22,737 nucleotides of DNA from a virus, in IMG/VR virus record IMGVR_UViG_3300032213_000654, positions 1 to 22,737 of that record; one strand, 5' to 3'. Each line of letters opens with the position of its first letter. Position 1 is the stretch's first letter. Both the position numbers and the translations under genes were made by a program. The notes beneath the pieces are model-generated. The model was not told where the DNA came from and made no database searches. It was given only the letters and a program-made list of their open reading frames with translations. Below, piece after piece: positions 20,954 to 22,737 of this stretch.

Positions 20954-22641
20954 TGGCAACAATATTACCAATAGGAATAGGGTTTATACCAAATGATGGA
21001 GCTGGAGATACAATAAGAGATGCGTTTGATAAATGTAATCAAAATTTCAATGCGTTAAATGTAAATTCGGAAAATATAATGACACAAGAAGTAAAAGCAG
21101 CTGTTGCTTTAACTAAAGGTCAAGCTGTTTATATAAGTGGTGCTTCTAGTGGAACTGCTTTAGTGAATAAAGCTTCAAATGTATCTGATGCACTTTCGAA
21201 TAAAACATTAGGTCTTATTACTACAAATTTATCAATAAATGATGTTGGAACAGTAATTACAGAGGGTATTCTTTCTGGTTTAAATACTTCTAGTGCAACT
21301 GCTGGAGATCCTGTATGGTTAGGTGTCAATGGTGCTTTGCTTTATGGTATTGCAAATAAACCATTATCACCAAATAATTTAGTTCTTATTGGTTATGTAT
21401 TAAGAGTAAATGCAAGTACTGGTAGTATTTATGTAAAAGTTAAAGTTGGTTTTGAATTAGAAGAACTTGATAATGTATTAATAACAAGTCCTATATCGGA
21501 TCAATCTATTTTTTATAATTATGGTACTGGATTATGGACAAATAAAGATTTAGCAACTATAAATGGAAATTCAATAGTTGGTGGTGGAGAGATTGCTACT
21601 GGTACTGTTACTAGTGGTGGAAGTGGTAGTTATATAGCTAAATTTGATACTTCTGATAATATTGTTGATAGTCCTTTGTATGTAGATACTCCAAATGTTG
21701 GGTTAGGAACTAGTTCTGTGACTGCTAAATTTGATATTTTAGGTGATGGTAGTTCTGGAGATAGTTTAATGGCATTAAGAAATAACGATAGCTTTGATTT
21801 ATTTAGAGTTACAACAGATTTTGATTCACAAAATTTTGAAGTTAAATTTGGCGAAGTTGGTCAACAATTTAATTTGCCATATTTTAAAATGGATCAAACT
21901 ACAAGTTATTTTGATAAAACTTGGTTAGGTATTGGTCAAACTAATCCTAGTTGTGCGCTTGATGTAGCTGGAGATATAAAATCTAATTCAGTAATTTATG
22001 ATGGATATGGTGGAAATTCTAATATTTGGAATGCAAAACAAGACGCTTTAGTTAGTGGTACTAATATAAAAACTATAAACTCTGTTTCTGTTTTAGGTAG
22101 TGGAAACTTATTTGTAAGTAGTGGTGTTCATAGTCAAGTGGGTTTACCAAGTGGTCAAACTATAATACCAAGTACAAATGGAACAGCAACTACTGGTGTA
22201 ACTGCTGTAGCAAATAGAATACATTTATTACCTTTTATACCTTCAAAAACTTTTACAAGTACTTCTCTTACTATAGCTTGCAATGGACCAGTAGCTTCTG
22301 CTTTAGGTAGAATTTTAATTTATACTGATTCAAATGGTAGACCCGGTGGTAAACTTTATGAAAGCGCAAATATAGATTTTTCATCAAGTGGTTTAAAAAC
22401 TGTAACTACTACAATTACTTGGGCATCTGGAGTAACCTATTGGATTGGAACTTATTTTAATAATGCTCCGTTATTACAAGGTTTAACTATTGCAAATTTA
22501 ACTCCTATAGCTGTTGCTGGTTTTGTAAATATTAATACTTCAATTTATAATACTGTTACTTTTGGATCAGCACCAACTACATTTGGATCAACATTTACAT
22601 TAGCAAATATAACAACACCTTATGTTGGTATAGTAGCATAA
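20953..22641 (+). CDS. Tail fibre / receptor-binding protein
   Basis: A 562-residue beta-rich protein. Residues 15-35 (DGAGDTIRDAFDKCNQNFNAL) are a virion-anchor motif seen at the start of many tail fibres. Residues about 48-175 form a repeat-like beta domain with GQAVYISGAS, KTLGLITTNLSI, GDPVWLGVNGALL and NGFELEEL-type end (VGFELEELDNV). A shaft region follows, with SGSYIAKFDTS, VGLGTSS and IGQTNPSCALDVAGDI (327-342), the last a common fibre motif before a chaperone. No S74 autocleaving chaperone domain is present. The C-terminal 170 residues form a beta-sandwich-like receptor-binding domain. It probably decides host range, so it may vary between relatives. Confidence 0.8.
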   Translation: MATILPIGIGFIPNDGAGDTIRDAFDKCNQNFNALNVNSENIMTQEVKAAVALTKGQAVYISGASSGTALVNKASNVSDALSNKTLGLITTNLSINDVGTVITEGILSGLNTSSATAGDPVWLGVNGALLYGIANKPLSPNNLVLIGYVLRVNASTGSIYVKVKVGFELEELDNVLITSPISDQSIFYNYGTGLWTNKDLATINGNSIVGGGEIATGTVTSGGSGSYIAKFDTSDNIVDSPLYVDTPNVGLGTSSVTAKFDILGDGSSGDSLMALRNNDSFDLFRVTTDFDSQNFEVKFGEVGQQFNLPYFKMDQTTSYFDKTWLGIGQTNPSCALDVAGDIKSNSVIYDGYGGNSNIWNAKQDALVSGTNIKTINSVSVLGSGNLFVSSGVHSQVGLPSGQTIIPSTNGTATTGVTAVANRIHLLPFIPSKTFTSTSLTIACNGPVASALGRILIYTDSNGRPGGKLYESANIDFSSSGLKTVTTTITWASGVTYWIGTYFNNAPLLQGLTIANLTPIAVAGFVNINTSIYNTVTFGSAPTTFGSTFTLANITTPYVGIVA

Positions 22642-22654
22642 AATATATATAATT

Positions 22655-22737
22655 ATGGCACAATTAAGAAACGAAATTTATGACGATAATGGACTTGTTG
22701 AAGTTCAATATATAGAAGTAGAAGATACTCCTGTAGA
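22655..22737 (+). CDS. Start of a short fibre-associated protein (partial)
   Basis: An ATG follows the fibre stop by 13 bases after an A/T leader. The 27 visible residues read MAQLRNEIYDDNG then VEVQYIEVEDTPV, and the frame is open to the window edge. Short proteins with an L-R-N-E-I-Y-D start are common directly after tail fibre genes in Bacteroidota phages, so a fibre assembly or structural role is plausible. The rest is outside the window. Confidence 0.55.
   Translation, partial: MAQLRNEIYDDNGLVEVQYIEVEDTPV

Noticed and set aside
1-22737. CRISPR arrays, tRNA or rRNA genes, insertion sequences, integrase and attachment sites
   Set aside because: I found no regularly spaced repeats, cloverleaf-like sequence, transposase or recombinase motifs, or long terminal repeats on either strand by reading.

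Overview
The window is a contiguous piece of a tailed double-stranded DNA phage (or prophage) genome from a Bacteroidota host, most likely a flavobacterium. Reasons: very AT-rich DNA (about 30% G+C by eye), almost no Shine-Dalgarno sequences but A-rich leaders before the ATGs, promoters of the Bacteroidota type (TAnnTTTG at -7), and structural proteins resembling those of Flavobacterium/Cellulophaga/Bacteroides phages. No integrase, lysis cassette, tRNA or host gene was seen, so temperate versus virulent cannot be decided.

Layout. (1) 1-1061: end of an early run (Cys-containing partial protein, PD-(D/E)XK-like nuclease candidate, coiled-coil protein, DUF3310 protein), closed by a terminator. 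(2) 1092-3307: a Bacteroidota-type promoter followed by overlapping small genes, a RecE-type PD-(D/E)XK exonuclease, a DnaA-domain-IV-like DNA-binding protein, a NUMOD1-like protein and two tiny ORFs. (3) 3314-4992: small and large terminase plus a 50-aa protein. (4) 4987-5705: a second promoter of the same design as the first, three small genes and a double terminator. (5) 5726-13512: tail assembly. It holds a tail-assembly chaperone with a -1 frameshift extension, a tail-terminator-like protein, an HK97-gp10-like protein, two large tail proteins, a 49-aa ORF and the tape measure. (6) 13532-15376: XkdF-like prohead protease, a possible beta-rich virion protein, a Cys-rich 63-aa protein and a small helical protein. 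(7) 15384-15874: a two-gene cassette on the opposite strand with its own strong promoter. (8) 15906-18165: scaffold-like protein, major capsid protein and tail tube protein, each of the last two followed by a terminator. (9) 18188-22737: a small beta protein, portal fused to a minor-head-like domain, head-tail connector, a 32-aa ORF, tail fibre, and the start of another gene.

The genes form a virion assembly programme. Terminase packages DNA through the portal into a capsid built from protease, scaffold and capsid protein. The connector and closure proteins join this to a long non-contractile-looking tail (tube, chaperone, tape measure and tip proteins) that ends in a fibre. No sheath gene was recognised, so a siphovirus is inferred.

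The main points beyond ordinary annotation are: a well-supported but easily missed -1 frameshift on a T9 run in the tail chaperone; three promoters sharing an 11-bp-period TGTTAA direct repeat; five near-identical TTATTTTTAAAATAAA elements at the heads of late transcription units; the reverse-strand cassette inside the late region; and the portal with a Cys/His-containing C-terminal domain.
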